DNA of 7,003 nt from JANWLD01 sp035700225 (GTDB lineage Bacteria; Patescibacteriota; Saccharimonadia; Saccharimonadales; 2-12-FULL-41-12). The notes beneath the pieces were generated by a model, which was given only the letters and a program-made list of their open reading frames with translations, was not told the origin of the DNA and ran no database searches. Below, one piece after another: positions 1 to 6,725 of the stretch. Position 1 is the stretch's first letter; every line of letters starts with the position of its first letter. The translations under genes and the position numbers were made by a program. Location of the stretch: NCBI GenBank assembly GCA_035700225.1, contig DASSOT010000047.1, forward strand, positions 1 through 7,003, given 5' to 3'.

Positions 1-289
1 CGGAGCAAAGACATACAAGCTGAAATTCGGCCATCGCGGTCATAACCAGCCATGCATGGATATGACAACCGGAAAATGCTACATAACCAGCCAGAACCAC
101 GGCTACGCAGTCGATAAATCTACTCTGCCCAAGGACTGGGAGGTGTATTTTTCCAATCTGAACGATGGTTCGGTAGAAGGCATAATACACAAGTCCAAGC
201 CGTTCTTTTCCGTTCAGTTCCACCCTGAAGCGGCGCCCGGACCGACAGATACGGAGTGGCTGTTTGAAAAATTCAAGGAGGCGCTGTAA
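1..289 (+). CDS. carA: Carbamoyl-phosphate synthase small (glutaminase) subunit, C-terminal part
   Basis: This is the 3' end of the gene; the reading frame is open from base 2 and gives about 95 residues before TAA at 287-289. CarA hydrolyses glutamine and channels ammonia to CarB for carbamoyl phosphate synthesis in the cytoplasm. The visible part is the end of the class I glutamine amidotransferase domain. It contains GHRGHNQPC, then SQNHGYAV, then VQFHPEA, where the His (codon 221-223) and the Glu (codon 227-229) complete the Cys-His-Glu triad. The nucleophile Cys lies upstream of the window. From memory of the family, the wording is much closer to the glutaminase half of eukaryotic CAD and to Bacteroidota CarA than to E. 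coli CarA, which has GHHGGNHPV at the first motif. The stop is 2 nt before carB, so the pair is surely co-transcribed. The ATG at 56 is internal and not the true start. Confidence 0.96.
   Translation, partial: GAKTYKLKFGHRGHNQPCMDMTTGKCYITSQNHGYAVDKSTLPKDWEVYFSNLNDGSVEGIIHKSKPFFSVQFHPEAAPGPTDTEWLFEKFKEAL
275..281 (+). promoter_or_regulatory. Shine-Dalgarno site for carB
   Basis: AAGGAGG lies within the last codons of carA, 10 nt before the ATG at 292. It favours that first ATG over the adjacent in-frame ATG at 295, which would be 13 nt away. It shows that this organism uses anti-SD pairing for genes inside operons, in contrast to the gene starts next to promoters elsewhere in the window. Confidence 0.8.
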
Positions 290-291
290 GA

Positions 292-3200
292 ATGATGGGA
301 TTGAAAAAAGTACTCATCCTCGGTTCAGGCGGCCTGAAGATAGGGCAGGCGGGCGAATTCGACTATTCCGGCTCGCAGGCTATAAAAGCCTTGAAGGAAG
401 AGGGCATCAAAACGGTGCTTATCAATCCGAACATTGCCACGGTGCAGACAGATTCAGGCATGGCCGACAAAGTTTATTTTCTCCCTCTTAACAAAGAATA
501 CGCCGAAAAAGTCATCGAAAAGGAAAGACCGGACGGCATACTGCTGAGCTTCGGCGGCCAAACAGCGCTGAATCTGGGCCTTGAGTTGAACGACTCCGGC
601 ATACTGAAAAATTACGGTGTCAAACCGCTGGGCACTTCTACCGACACCATAAAAGTCACGGAAGACCGCGAGCTGTTCAAGGCGGAGCTACAAAAGATAA
701 ATGTGAATACCGCGCTTAGTATAGCGACATATTCCACCAAAGAGGCCAAAAAGGCCGCTAAATCCATCGGCTACCCCGTGATGATGCGCTCCGGCTTTAG
801 CCTGGGGGGCCTGGGTTCCGGCAGAATATCAAACGAAAAAGAGCTTATAAAACGCTGTGACGAGGCTTTCCATAAGATAAACCAGGTGCTGATAGAGGAA
901 TATTTGGAAGGCTGGAAAGAAATAGAGTACGAAGTGGTCAGGGACAGCGACGGCAACACCATAACCGTCTGCAATATGGAAAACCTGGACCCTATGGGCG
1001 TTCACACCGGCGAAAGTATAGTCGTGGCCCCTTCACAGACGCTTACGAACCACGAATACCACATGCTCCGCGAAGTCGCGATAAAGACGATAAAGCACCT
1101 GAACATCATAGGTGAGTGCAACATCCAGTACGCACTTAATTCCGCTACAGGCGAATATAGGGTCATAGAAGTAAATGCCCGGCTAAGCCGTTCCAGTGCG
1201 CTGGCCTCCAAAGCTACAGGATATCCTCTGGCTTACGTAGCCGCCAAACTCATCCTGGGCAAGAAGCTCCATGAACTGAAGAATTCCGTCACCGGCCAAA
1301 CCTCAGCCTTCTTTGAGCCGGCGCTGGACTATGTAGCGGTGAAACTTCCGCGCTGGGACCTTACGAAATTGAAGAATTCCAACTACAGGATAGGTTCCGA
1401 GATGAAAAGCGTGGGCGAAGTCATGGCTCTGGCGCGCTCCTTTCCGGAAGCTTTGCAAAAAGCCATCAGGATGCAAAACACCGGTTGTGACGGCTTCAGC
1501 CTGACGCCGCACAAATTCGAGCGCGATTACATGGACGAGATAAAAAACCCGACCTATAGAAGGATATTTGCGATTTACCACGCCATGAAAAACGGCAAAA
1601 CCGTAGAAGATATAAACCGGGCGAGCGGAGTTGATGAATGGTTCCTTTACCAGATACAGGACGCCTGCGCGTGTGAGTCAGACCTGGCTAAGGCAAGCTT
1701 GCTCAAACAAGAGCTTCTGGCAAAAGCTAAGAAACTCGGTTTTTCTGACAAAGCCATAGCGAAACTTTCCGGTTCTACGGAAGAACATGTCAGGAAACTC
1801 AGGAAACGTTACGACATCCTTCCAAAAATAAAGCTGATAGACACTTTGGCCGGCGAGTTCGATGCCAAGACCAACTATCTGTACTTTACCTACAATGCCG
1901 ATTATGACGATGTAAAACCACTACAAAACAGCGCTATAACCATAGGTTCCGGCCCGTATTCCATAGGCTCCTCGGTTGAGTTCGACTGGTGCGCTGTAAA
2001 TACGGTGAAGACGCTGAAGAAAAACGGCTTCAGCACGGTCATAGTCAACTCCAACCCGGAAACGGTTTCTACGGACTTCGACATTTCGGACAGGCTGTAT
2101 TTTGACGAACTGACTTTTGAGCGAGTAGCCGACATAGCCGAGTTCGAAGCCAAAGCCCCGATAATCGTATCCGTCGGCGGACAGATTGCGAACAATCTGG
2201 CCCCGGTACTGGACGATGCAGGCTTCAAGATATTAGGGACCAGCCCGAAGGATATAAACAACGCGGAAAACAGACAGCTTTTCTCCAGCATGCTACAAAA
2301 AATGGATATAGACCAGCCCGAGTGGCAAGAGGTAACTACGCTGGCCAGTGCCAAGAAATTCGCTAAAAAAGTAGAATATCCGGTGCTTATCCGCCCTTCA
2401 TACGTTCTTTCCGGGGGTGCTATGAGCATAGTTCATTCCGACAAAGACATGAAACAATATCTGGACAAGGCCACGACGCTTTCGCCGGAACATCCTGTGG
2501 TCATATCGGACTTTATAACCCACGCCAAAGAAGTAGAAATAGACGGCGTAGCGAAAAACGGCAAGATAGTGGTATATGCGATAAGCGAGCATATAGAGAA
2601 CGCAGGCGTGCATTCAGGCGACGCTACGGTGGCATTGCCGGCCCAATATTTATACCTCGAAACGATAAGGCGCATAAACCGCGTTACCGCCAAAGTAATC
2701 GATGCGCTTAATATAACCGGGCCTTTCAACATCCAGTTTTTGGCAAAAGACAATGAGATAAAAGTAATAGAGTGCAATGTTCGAGCCTCGCGTAGTTTTC
2801 CCTTCGTATCAAAGGTAACCAAACACAACTTCATAGAGGTAGCCACGCGAGCCATGCTTGGCAAACTGGATGAAAACGAGAGTTACAACACGCTTGATTT
2901 GGACTATGTAGCCGTCAAAAGCCCGCAGTTCTCATATAACCGCTTGAAGGGTGCTGACCCTGTTGCAACGGTGGAAATGGCTTCTACCGGAGAAGTAGCT
3001 TGTTTCGGCGATGATCTTTCGGAAGCATTTTACAAATCGTGGCTGGCAACCGACCAGGAAATTTCCGGCAGGAACATATGCATCAGCCTGCCAGACGAGC
3101 ATAAATTCAAGTTTATCGACGAATTGCACGAACTCGACCAGCAGGGTTACAACCTTTTTGCTACCCCCGGCACGCACAAATTCCTAAAGGAACACGGCAT

Positions 3201-3462
3201 CTCCTCCAAACGCTTGAGCAAAATAAACGAACACAGGCCGCATTCTTTGGCCGAATATATAGCAAAAAGGAAATTAGACCTGGTCGTATGCGTACCGTCT
3301 ATATCAGAGGACAGCCAGGATGCTTACGAGATAAGGCGCTTAACCATAGACCACCACATCCCCCTGATGACAAACGCAGAAACAGGCAGGCTTCTATTGA
3401 AATGCCTGGCCGACGAAAATTTGGCCGGCGCGCCCGTCAAGTCCTGGGAGGAATATAGCTAA
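292..3462 (+). CDS. carB: Carbamoyl-phosphate synthase large subunit
   Basis: CarB (1056 aa; E. coli has 1073) makes carbamoyl phosphate from bicarbonate, two ATP and ammonia from CarA, feeding pyrimidine and arginine synthesis. It is complete. The first half has the N-terminal motif SGGLKIGQAGEFDYSGSQA (about 12-30) and an ATP-grasp domain with R166, LGGLGSG (171-177), and metal ligands Q279, E293 and N295. A helical oligomerisation region covers roughly 400-540. The second half begins with IGSGPYSIGSSVEFD (551-565), and its ATP-grasp has RPSYVLSGGAM (701-711) with Q815, E827 and N829. The C-terminal MGS-like regulatory domain (about 925-1056) carries ATPGT (957-961). Its UMP/IMP site is only partly conserved. 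Both halves keep their catalytic residues, so an active enzyme is expected. The sequence reads like eukaryotic CAD and Bacteroidota CarB. The stop TAA overlaps the stop of the convergent gene, and I see no terminator hairpin after it. Confidence 0.98.
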   Translation: MMGLKKVLILGSGGLKIGQAGEFDYSGSQAIKALKEEGIKTVLINPNIATVQTDSGMADKVYFLPLNKEYAEKVIEKERPDGILLSFGGQTALNLGLELNDSGILKNYGVKPLGTSTDTIKVTEDRELFKAELQKINVNTALSIATYSTKEAKKAAKSIGYPVMMRSGFSLGGLGSGRISNEKELIKRCDEAFHKINQVLIEEYLEGWKEIEYEVVRDSDGNTITVCNMENLDPMGVHTGESIVVAPSQTLTNHEYHMLREVAIKTIKHLNIIGECNIQYALNSATGEYRVIEVNARLSRSSALASKATGYPLAYVAAKLILGKKLHELKNSVTGQTSAFFEPALDYVAVKLPRWDLTKLKNSNYRIGSEMKSVGEVMALARSFPEALQKAIRMQNTGCDGFSLTPHKFERDYMDEIKNPTYRRIFAIYHAMKNGKTVEDINRASGVDEWFLYQIQDACACESDLAKASLLKQELLAKAKKLGFSDKAIAKLSGSTEEHVRKLRKRYDILPKIKLIDTLAGEFDAKTNYLYFTYNADYDDVKPLQNSAITIGSGPYSIGSSVEFDWCAVNTVKTLKKNGFSTVIVNSNPETVSTDFDISDRLYFDELTFERVADIAEFEAKAPIIVSVGGQIANNLAPVLDDAGFKILGTSPKDINNAENRQLFSSMLQKMDIDQPEWQEVTTLASAKKFAKKVEYPVLIRPSYVLSGGAMSIVHSDKDMKQYLDKATTLSPEHPVVISDFITHAKEVEIDGVAKNGKIVVYAISEHIENAGVHSGDATVALPAQYLYLETIRRINRVTAKVIDALNITGPFNIQFLAKDNEIKVIECNVRASRSFPFVSKVTKHNFIEVATRAMLGKLDENESYNTLDLDYVAVKSPQFSYNRLKGADPVATVEMASTGEVACFGDDLSEAFYKSWLATDQEISGRNICISLPDEHKFKFIDELHELDQQGYNLFATPGTHKFLKEHGISSKRLSKINEHRPHSLAEYIAKRKLDLVVCVPSISEDSQDAYEIRRLTIDHHIPLMTNAETGRLLLKCLADENLAGAPVKSWEEYS

Positions 3463-4283
3463 GCGGCCCTTTGCTGTTCCGACACGATATAAGCCGTGTT
3501 CGGTACGCCTGGCACTATCTCGTCCCTCAAAAACAGATGCATCATCTTTATCATCGGTATATCCGTGATTGAGCCCTTTTCCTCGTTGCCTGTAAGCGTG
3601 GGCGGGACAGGGAAGGCGACCCTGACCAGTGTAGACACGGGCGTCATGGCCATCCTTCTTATTTCTTCTGCTTCGTCATCCTCTGTGGCAGATTTCTTTT
3701 CTTCGGTATGGGCCGGTTTATAAGCACCGAACGCAACACCCCACAAGGGTACGTTGCTTTCCTCTGGCAAAAATACGCTTTCGTTGAATATCTTCGGGTC
3801 GAACGGCATCAAAAGCACCGACCTGTCATTTCGCGTTGGAGTATAAATATCGTTGATAGCTTCTTCCGTATGATGGATGCCTGTAGCGCACTGAGTGATA
3901 GAAACGCCCTCCATATACTGCGGATTCTCGTGTTCATCCTCGGCGTAAAGCGCTTTTATGGTGTTTCCGGTGGATCTCGGCTTGTCACTGCGGGCCAACG
4001 GCCTACCCCGTTTATCAAGAACGTCTATGAAGTCATCGAAAGCATCCCTGGGTTCAACGCCTTTGTCCGGGCTGACAGCGGAGACCGCGATAGCCAAAGC
4101 AGGCAAGAAACGACTTTTGCCTCCTTCTTCTATAGAGGTAGCGAACGTCTTGGGCTCGGGTAACCCGGCCTGTAGGACGGACTCATCCCGCGGATTTACT
4201 ATGCTGTCCCAGGCAAAGCGCAACAGTTCGGCGGTTTCACCGACGAGATTCAAAACCCTTTTTTCAATACCATCACCTGCCAT
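3459..4283 (-). CDS. Conserved-looking hypothetical protein, family not recognised
   Basis: The minus-strand frame is open from TTG at 4298 (279 aa) and from ATG at 4283 (274 aa) to TAG at 3461-3459. I prefer the ATG because a TTGACA/TTCAAT promoter sits so that transcription would begin at about that codon; neither start has a Shine-Dalgarno site. I do not recognise the family. There is no signal peptide, membrane segment, cysteine cluster or nucleotide-binding loop. Numbering from the TTG, the N-terminus is helical-looking (MAGDGIEKRVLNLVGETAEL, from 6); a basic stretch KRGRPLARSDKPRS is at about 96-109; GVSITQCATGIHHTEEA is at 131-147; a charged Glu/Asp/Lys-rich loop is at 199-214; and a hydrophobic, proline-containing segment (VSTLVRVAFPVPPTL) is at 221-235. 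It looks cytoplasmic. It follows purB by 16-31 nt, so it may be third in a purC-purB operon, and it overlaps carB tail to tail by 4 bp. Opposite-strand frames here are shorter and broken up, so this one is probably the real gene. Confidence 0.75.
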   Translation of the reverse strand: MAGDGIEKRVLNLVGETAELLRFAWDSIVNPRDESVLQAGLPEPKTFATSIEEGGKSRFLPALAIAVSAVSPDKGVEPRDAFDDFIDVLDKRGRPLARSDKPRSTGNTIKALYAEDEHENPQYMEGVSITQCATGIHHTEEAINDIYTPTRNDRSVLLMPFDPKIFNESVFLPEESNVPLWGVAFGAYKPAHTEEKKSATEDDEAEEIRRMAMTPVSTLVRVAFPVPPTLTGNEEKGSITDIPMIKMMHLFLRDEIVPGVPNTAYIVSEQQRAA

Positions 4284-4318
4284 ATAGATATTGAACAAGG
4301 ATATTATTGTTATGTCAA
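4284..4318 (-). promoter_or_regulatory. Putative promoter for the unknown gene, giving a leaderless mRNA
   Basis: On the minus strand TTGACA (4318-4313, a perfect -35 consensus overlapping the purB stop) is followed after exactly 17 bp by TTCAAT (4295-4290, 4 of 6 matches to TATAAT). Six bases then lead to the ATG at 4283. Transcription would therefore start at or next to the ATG, giving an mRNA with no leader. The block ends CAATATCTATATG, very close to the purK start region. This is inferred from sequence only. Read-through from purB may also transcribe the gene. Confidence 0.45.
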
Positions 4319-5715
4319 TGAGGTAGAGCGTCTTGGCTGTTTTTGACTATCAGCCGGGTCTTTTCTGCGGAAAGTCCCAGATAGTATCTTTCCGGGTTTT
4401 CGATGATTTGCTTTTCCTTATCTGTAAATGTGTCCCAGTATTTGCGGAGTTCTTCGTCATTTCGTACTTCATCGGCCAGGCTTACGCCTTTTTCCAAAGC
4501 GCTGTGAGCTACTCGTTTTGATGCCTCATGGGCTTTGGTGTGGCCGTTTTTTTCCAGCAGGAGATACAACGGTTCAGCGGCAATCGCACCGCCGGTGAGC
4601 TTCAGGTTCTTTTGCATCTGTTTTTCGTTTACTTCAATCTTGGACATGATACTTTCGGCCCTTTTGGCCATGTTAGCCAGTATTGCCGGTACAAGCACAT
4701 AGAAGCGCGAGTTTGCCGAATCCGTAAGGTCGCGCTGATGTTCGCTGGATAGATTCAGGTTCGCGTTTAACTGCTGGGAAAGAATCTGTTTGTGCATGCT
4801 CACGAGATTCTCAAAATTCCAGGGATTCATCTTGTGCGCCATGGTCGAAGAGCCGGTTTGACCCGCTTCAAATTTTTCGCGGACTTCGGCTATCTCGGTC
4901 CGTGCAAGATGACGCATATCATGGCCTAAGTTAGCCAAGATTCCTGAAGCTATGGTCATCTCATCAATAAGTCTGATGATATATTCCGGCGGAGCTATCT
5001 GGGTGGAAGCTTCAGAAGGTTTCAGCCCGATTTTGGACAAAACCGCTTGTTCGAACTTCAAAGGGTCGTCAATGAATACGCTCAGTGCATTGTATGAACC
5101 GGTAGCGCCGGAGAATTTACCGGACAAACCGCCTGCTAAATCTTCGATGGCTTTGATGGAACCGCCAAGACGGGATACATGTTGGGCTATAGCGAAACCG
5201 AAGGTTATAGGCACGCCGTGCTGGCCGTGCGTTCTTCCCACCTGGGGTGTTTGTGCATATTTTTCGGCAAGTCCGGCAAGGACCTTCAAAAGCTCCTTGA
5301 GGCGGGGAAGAATGACTTCGTTAGTCGCATCGCGCAGTTGCAGTATCTGAGCATTGGCGATTATGTCGTAGCTCGTGGCGCCGAAGTGCACGTAAGGCTT
5401 GGCCTCCTCCGATATTCCGGCTTTTATGACATTTACCAGCGCCTTTATGTCGTGGCGGGTGGTCTTTTCCTCTTCGTAGACCTTGTTTATATCAATATTA
5501 CTGGCAGAGGATTCTATCTCTTCGGCAATATTTTTGCCGCAGATGCCAGATTCTGCCAGGGTATGCGCAAGAGCGCTCTCGATATAAGCCTGGTAGACCA
5601 CTCGGGATTGCTCGGAAAGATACTTTGCGATTTGCGGGTCGAAATAGCGGTTATCCAAAGGGTCTATGGTGCCATATCCGGGGTGTTTGATGTCGGGCAG
5701 TTCAAATCTTTTCAT
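4315..5715 (-). CDS. purB: Adenylosuccinate lyase
   Basis: PurB (466 aa) releases fumarate twice: SAICAR to AICAR in purine synthesis and adenylosuccinate to AMP. It belongs to the fumarase/aspartase superfamily and normally acts as a cytoplasmic homotetramer with shared active sites. Visible motifs are TTRHDIKA (85-92), HFGATSYD (110-117, substrate-binding region), GRTHGQHG (160-167, with H163 matching the proposed general acid), the signature loop GSSTMAHKMNP (288-298, with the catalytic Ser) and HQRDLTDS (326-333). The signature has MAHKMNP where many family members have MPHKxNP; the invariant G-S, M, K and N are kept. The length is normal. The start ATG at 5715-5713 overlaps the purC stop by one base (TGATG) and has a good Shine-Dalgarno site, so the two genes are translationally coupled. 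ASL is certain to family level; the purine role is supported by the purC neighbour. Confidence 0.97.
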   Translation of the reverse strand: MKRFELPDIKHPGYGTIDPLDNRYFDPQIAKYLSEQSRVVYQAYIESALAHTLAESGICGKNIAEEIESSASNIDINKVYEEEKTTRHDIKALVNVIKAGISEEAKPYVHFGATSYDIIANAQILQLRDATNEVILPRLKELLKVLAGLAEKYAQTPQVGRTHGQHGVPITFGFAIAQHVSRLGGSIKAIEDLAGGLSGKFSGATGSYNALSVFIDDPLKFEQAVLSKIGLKPSEASTQIAPPEYIIRLIDEMTIASGILANLGHDMRHLARTEIAEVREKFEAGQTGSSTMAHKMNPWNFENLVSMHKQILSQQLNANLNLSSEHQRDLTDSANSRFYVLVPAILANMAKRAESIMSKIEVNEKQMQKNLKLTGGAIAAEPLYLLLEKNGHTKAHEASKRVAHSALEKGVSLADEVRNDEELRKYWDTFTDKEKQIIENPERYYLGLSAEKTRLIVKNSQDALPH

Positions 5716-6683
5716 CAGTTCAGCTCCTTAAGCGCTTTGTTTACATTGTCTTCTATTCTTCTAACAATATCGCCGTTGTCCGCTTTTACAAAGTCTTTGC
5801 CTGTCATTTCCTCAAACAGTTCTATGTAACGTTTTGAAACGGAGTCCACGAAATCATCGCTAATTTCGGGTATATTCTGGCCTGCCTGTCCGGAAAAACC
5901 GGCTTCCATGAGCCAGTTCCTTACAAATTCTTTTGAAAGATGCCGCGGAGTTTCTTTGCTCTGGCCGCTGACAAAAGCATCGTAGCTATCCGAGTAAAAA
6001 TACCTCGAAGAATCAGGCGTATGCACTTCGTCAATCAATATCAAATCTCCGTTCAAGCGCCCGAATTCGTATTTCGTATCAGCCAGCACCAGTCCTCTTT
6101 CCTGTGCCATCTGCCGGCCACGCGCAAACAGCTTTTTCATATAGTCCGTTAGCTTTTCCCATTCTTCCTGCGTGGCCAACCCTTTGGCCAATATCTCATC
6201 AGGTGTAATGTCCTCGTCATGCCCTGTTTCGGCTTTGGTAGTAGGTGTGATGACAGGCTCGGGGAATGCGTCGTATTCGCGCAGGCCTTCGGGTAATTTT
6301 GCGCCGCAAAGGGTTCTTTTACCGTTTTTGTATTCGCGCCATACATGGCCTACCATACATCCCCTGATGACCAGCTCCACCTTTACCGGCTCGGCGAGTA
6401 ATCCTATGCTGGCATTAGGGTCGGGAACGTTTTTCAGCCAATTGGGTACGATATCTGATGTTTTTTCCAAAAAATAAGCGGCCAGCTGGTTCAGCACCTG
6501 GCCCTTGTAGGGTATCGTCCTGGGCAGTATGCGGTCGAAGGCGGAAATCCTGTCGGTTGCTATAAGGACCAGGCGATTATTCTCAAGGGCGTATGCGTCG
6601 CGTACTTTGCCGTGATAAACCCTGGTCTGTCCGGGGAAGTTATACTCTGTCTTATCCAGAGTATTGTCTAAAGAGATAGGCAT
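5715..6683 (-). CDS. purC: Phosphoribosylaminoimidazole-succinocarboxamide (SAICAR) synthase
   Basis: PurC (322 aa) ligates aspartate to CAIR using ATP to give SAICAR, the substrate of PurB encoded directly downstream. It is the longer form (yeast Ade1 is about 306 aa, E. coli PurC about 237). Motifs in order are GKVRDAY (25-31), TDRISAFDRILP (43-54), GQVLNQ (61-66), VIRGCMVGHVWREY (105-118), PTTKAETGHDEDIT (147-160), ADTKYEFG (201-208) and DEVHTPDSSRY (218-228). The sequence reads like Bacteroidota PurC, including KRTLCG and LSKEFVRNWL. One oddity is Cys109, where related long-form enzymes usually have Tyr (VRGY). The start ATG at 6683 fits the usual short N-terminus before NFPGQ. No Shine-Dalgarno site precedes it, and a TATAAT box lies 10 bp upstream, so the mRNA has almost no leader. 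Divergent from purK, operonic with purB. Confidence 0.98.
   Translation of the reverse strand: MPISLDNTLDKTEYNFPGQTRVYHGKVRDAYALENNRLVLIATDRISAFDRILPRTIPYKGQVLNQLAAYFLEKTSDIVPNWLKNVPDPNASIGLLAEPVKVELVIRGCMVGHVWREYKNGKRTLCGAKLPEGLREYDAFPEPVITPTTKAETGHDEDITPDEILAKGLATQEEWEKLTDYMKKLFARGRQMAQERGLVLADTKYEFGRLNGDLILIDEVHTPDSSRYFYSDSYDAFVSGQSKETPRHLSKEFVRNWLMEAGFSGQAGQNIPEISDDFVDSVSKRYIELFEEMTGKDFVKADNGDIVRRIEDNVNKALKELN
5724..5729 (-). promoter_or_regulatory. Shine-Dalgarno site for purB
   Basis: AAGGAG on the minus strand, inside the 3' end of purC, lies 8 nt before the purB ATG at 5715. With the TGATG stop/start overlap it supports coupled translation of purC and purB and fixes the purB start. 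Confidence 0.78.
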
Positions 6684-6724
6684 GCTATCTATAATTATAA
6701 ACTATTGCAGTACAATATATCTAT
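6684..6724. promoter_or_regulatory. Divergent promoter region between purC and purK
   Basis: This 41-bp AT-rich gap must drive purC leftward, unless transcription enters from within purK, and probably purK rightward. For purC, TATAAT on the minus strand (6699-6694) ends 10 bp before the ATG. For purK, TACAAT (6711-6716) ends 8 bp before the ATG. Neither has a good -35 at the usual distance. Each expected -35 position lies in the other promoter's start region, so the two polymerases would compete. TATAATTATA at 6690-6699 is a perfect palindrome, so a -10-like box can also be read rightward at 6690-6695, and TTATAAA at 6695-6701 lies where an archaeal TATA box for purK would be. No Shine-Dalgarno site precedes either gene. 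Exact promoter choice is uncertain. Confidence 0.55.
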
Positions 6725-6725
6725 A
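6686..6725. repeat. Pair of 8-bp direct repeats TATCTATA flanking the divergent promoters
   Basis: TATCTATA occurs at 6686-6693 and again at 6718-6725, 32 bp apart, about three helical turns, so both copies would face the same side of the DNA. The 8-mer also appears on the minus strand at 4290-4283, just before the unknown gene's ATG. A copy inside purK coding sequence (minus strand, 6950-6943) shows that chance occurrence in this ATA-rich DNA is possible. It may be an operator, or only low-complexity promoter sequence. Confidence 0.3.

Noticed and set aside
1902..2429. 175-aa open frame on the minus strand inside carB
   Set aside because: It lies wholly antisense to the second ATP-grasp half of carB, whose motifs are unmistakable. 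Its composition (Ser/Thr/Phe-rich) is typical of an antisense shadow and it has no recognisable motif.
3708..4163. 151-aa plus-strand frame opposite the unknown gene
   Set aside because: The minus-strand frame is nearly twice as long, unbroken across the whole interval and has a plausible promoter, whereas the plus side is split into several short overlapping frames.
4299..4314. Terminator between purB and the unknown gene
   Set aside because: The short gap is AT-rich with no GC hairpin, so read-through from purB is likely rather than termination.
5179..5829. 216-aa open frame on the plus strand over purB and the end of purC
   Set aside because: It is antisense to the purB region that encodes clear family motifs and crosses the purB/purC junction; no ribosome site or recognisable domain. 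Treated as a shadow.
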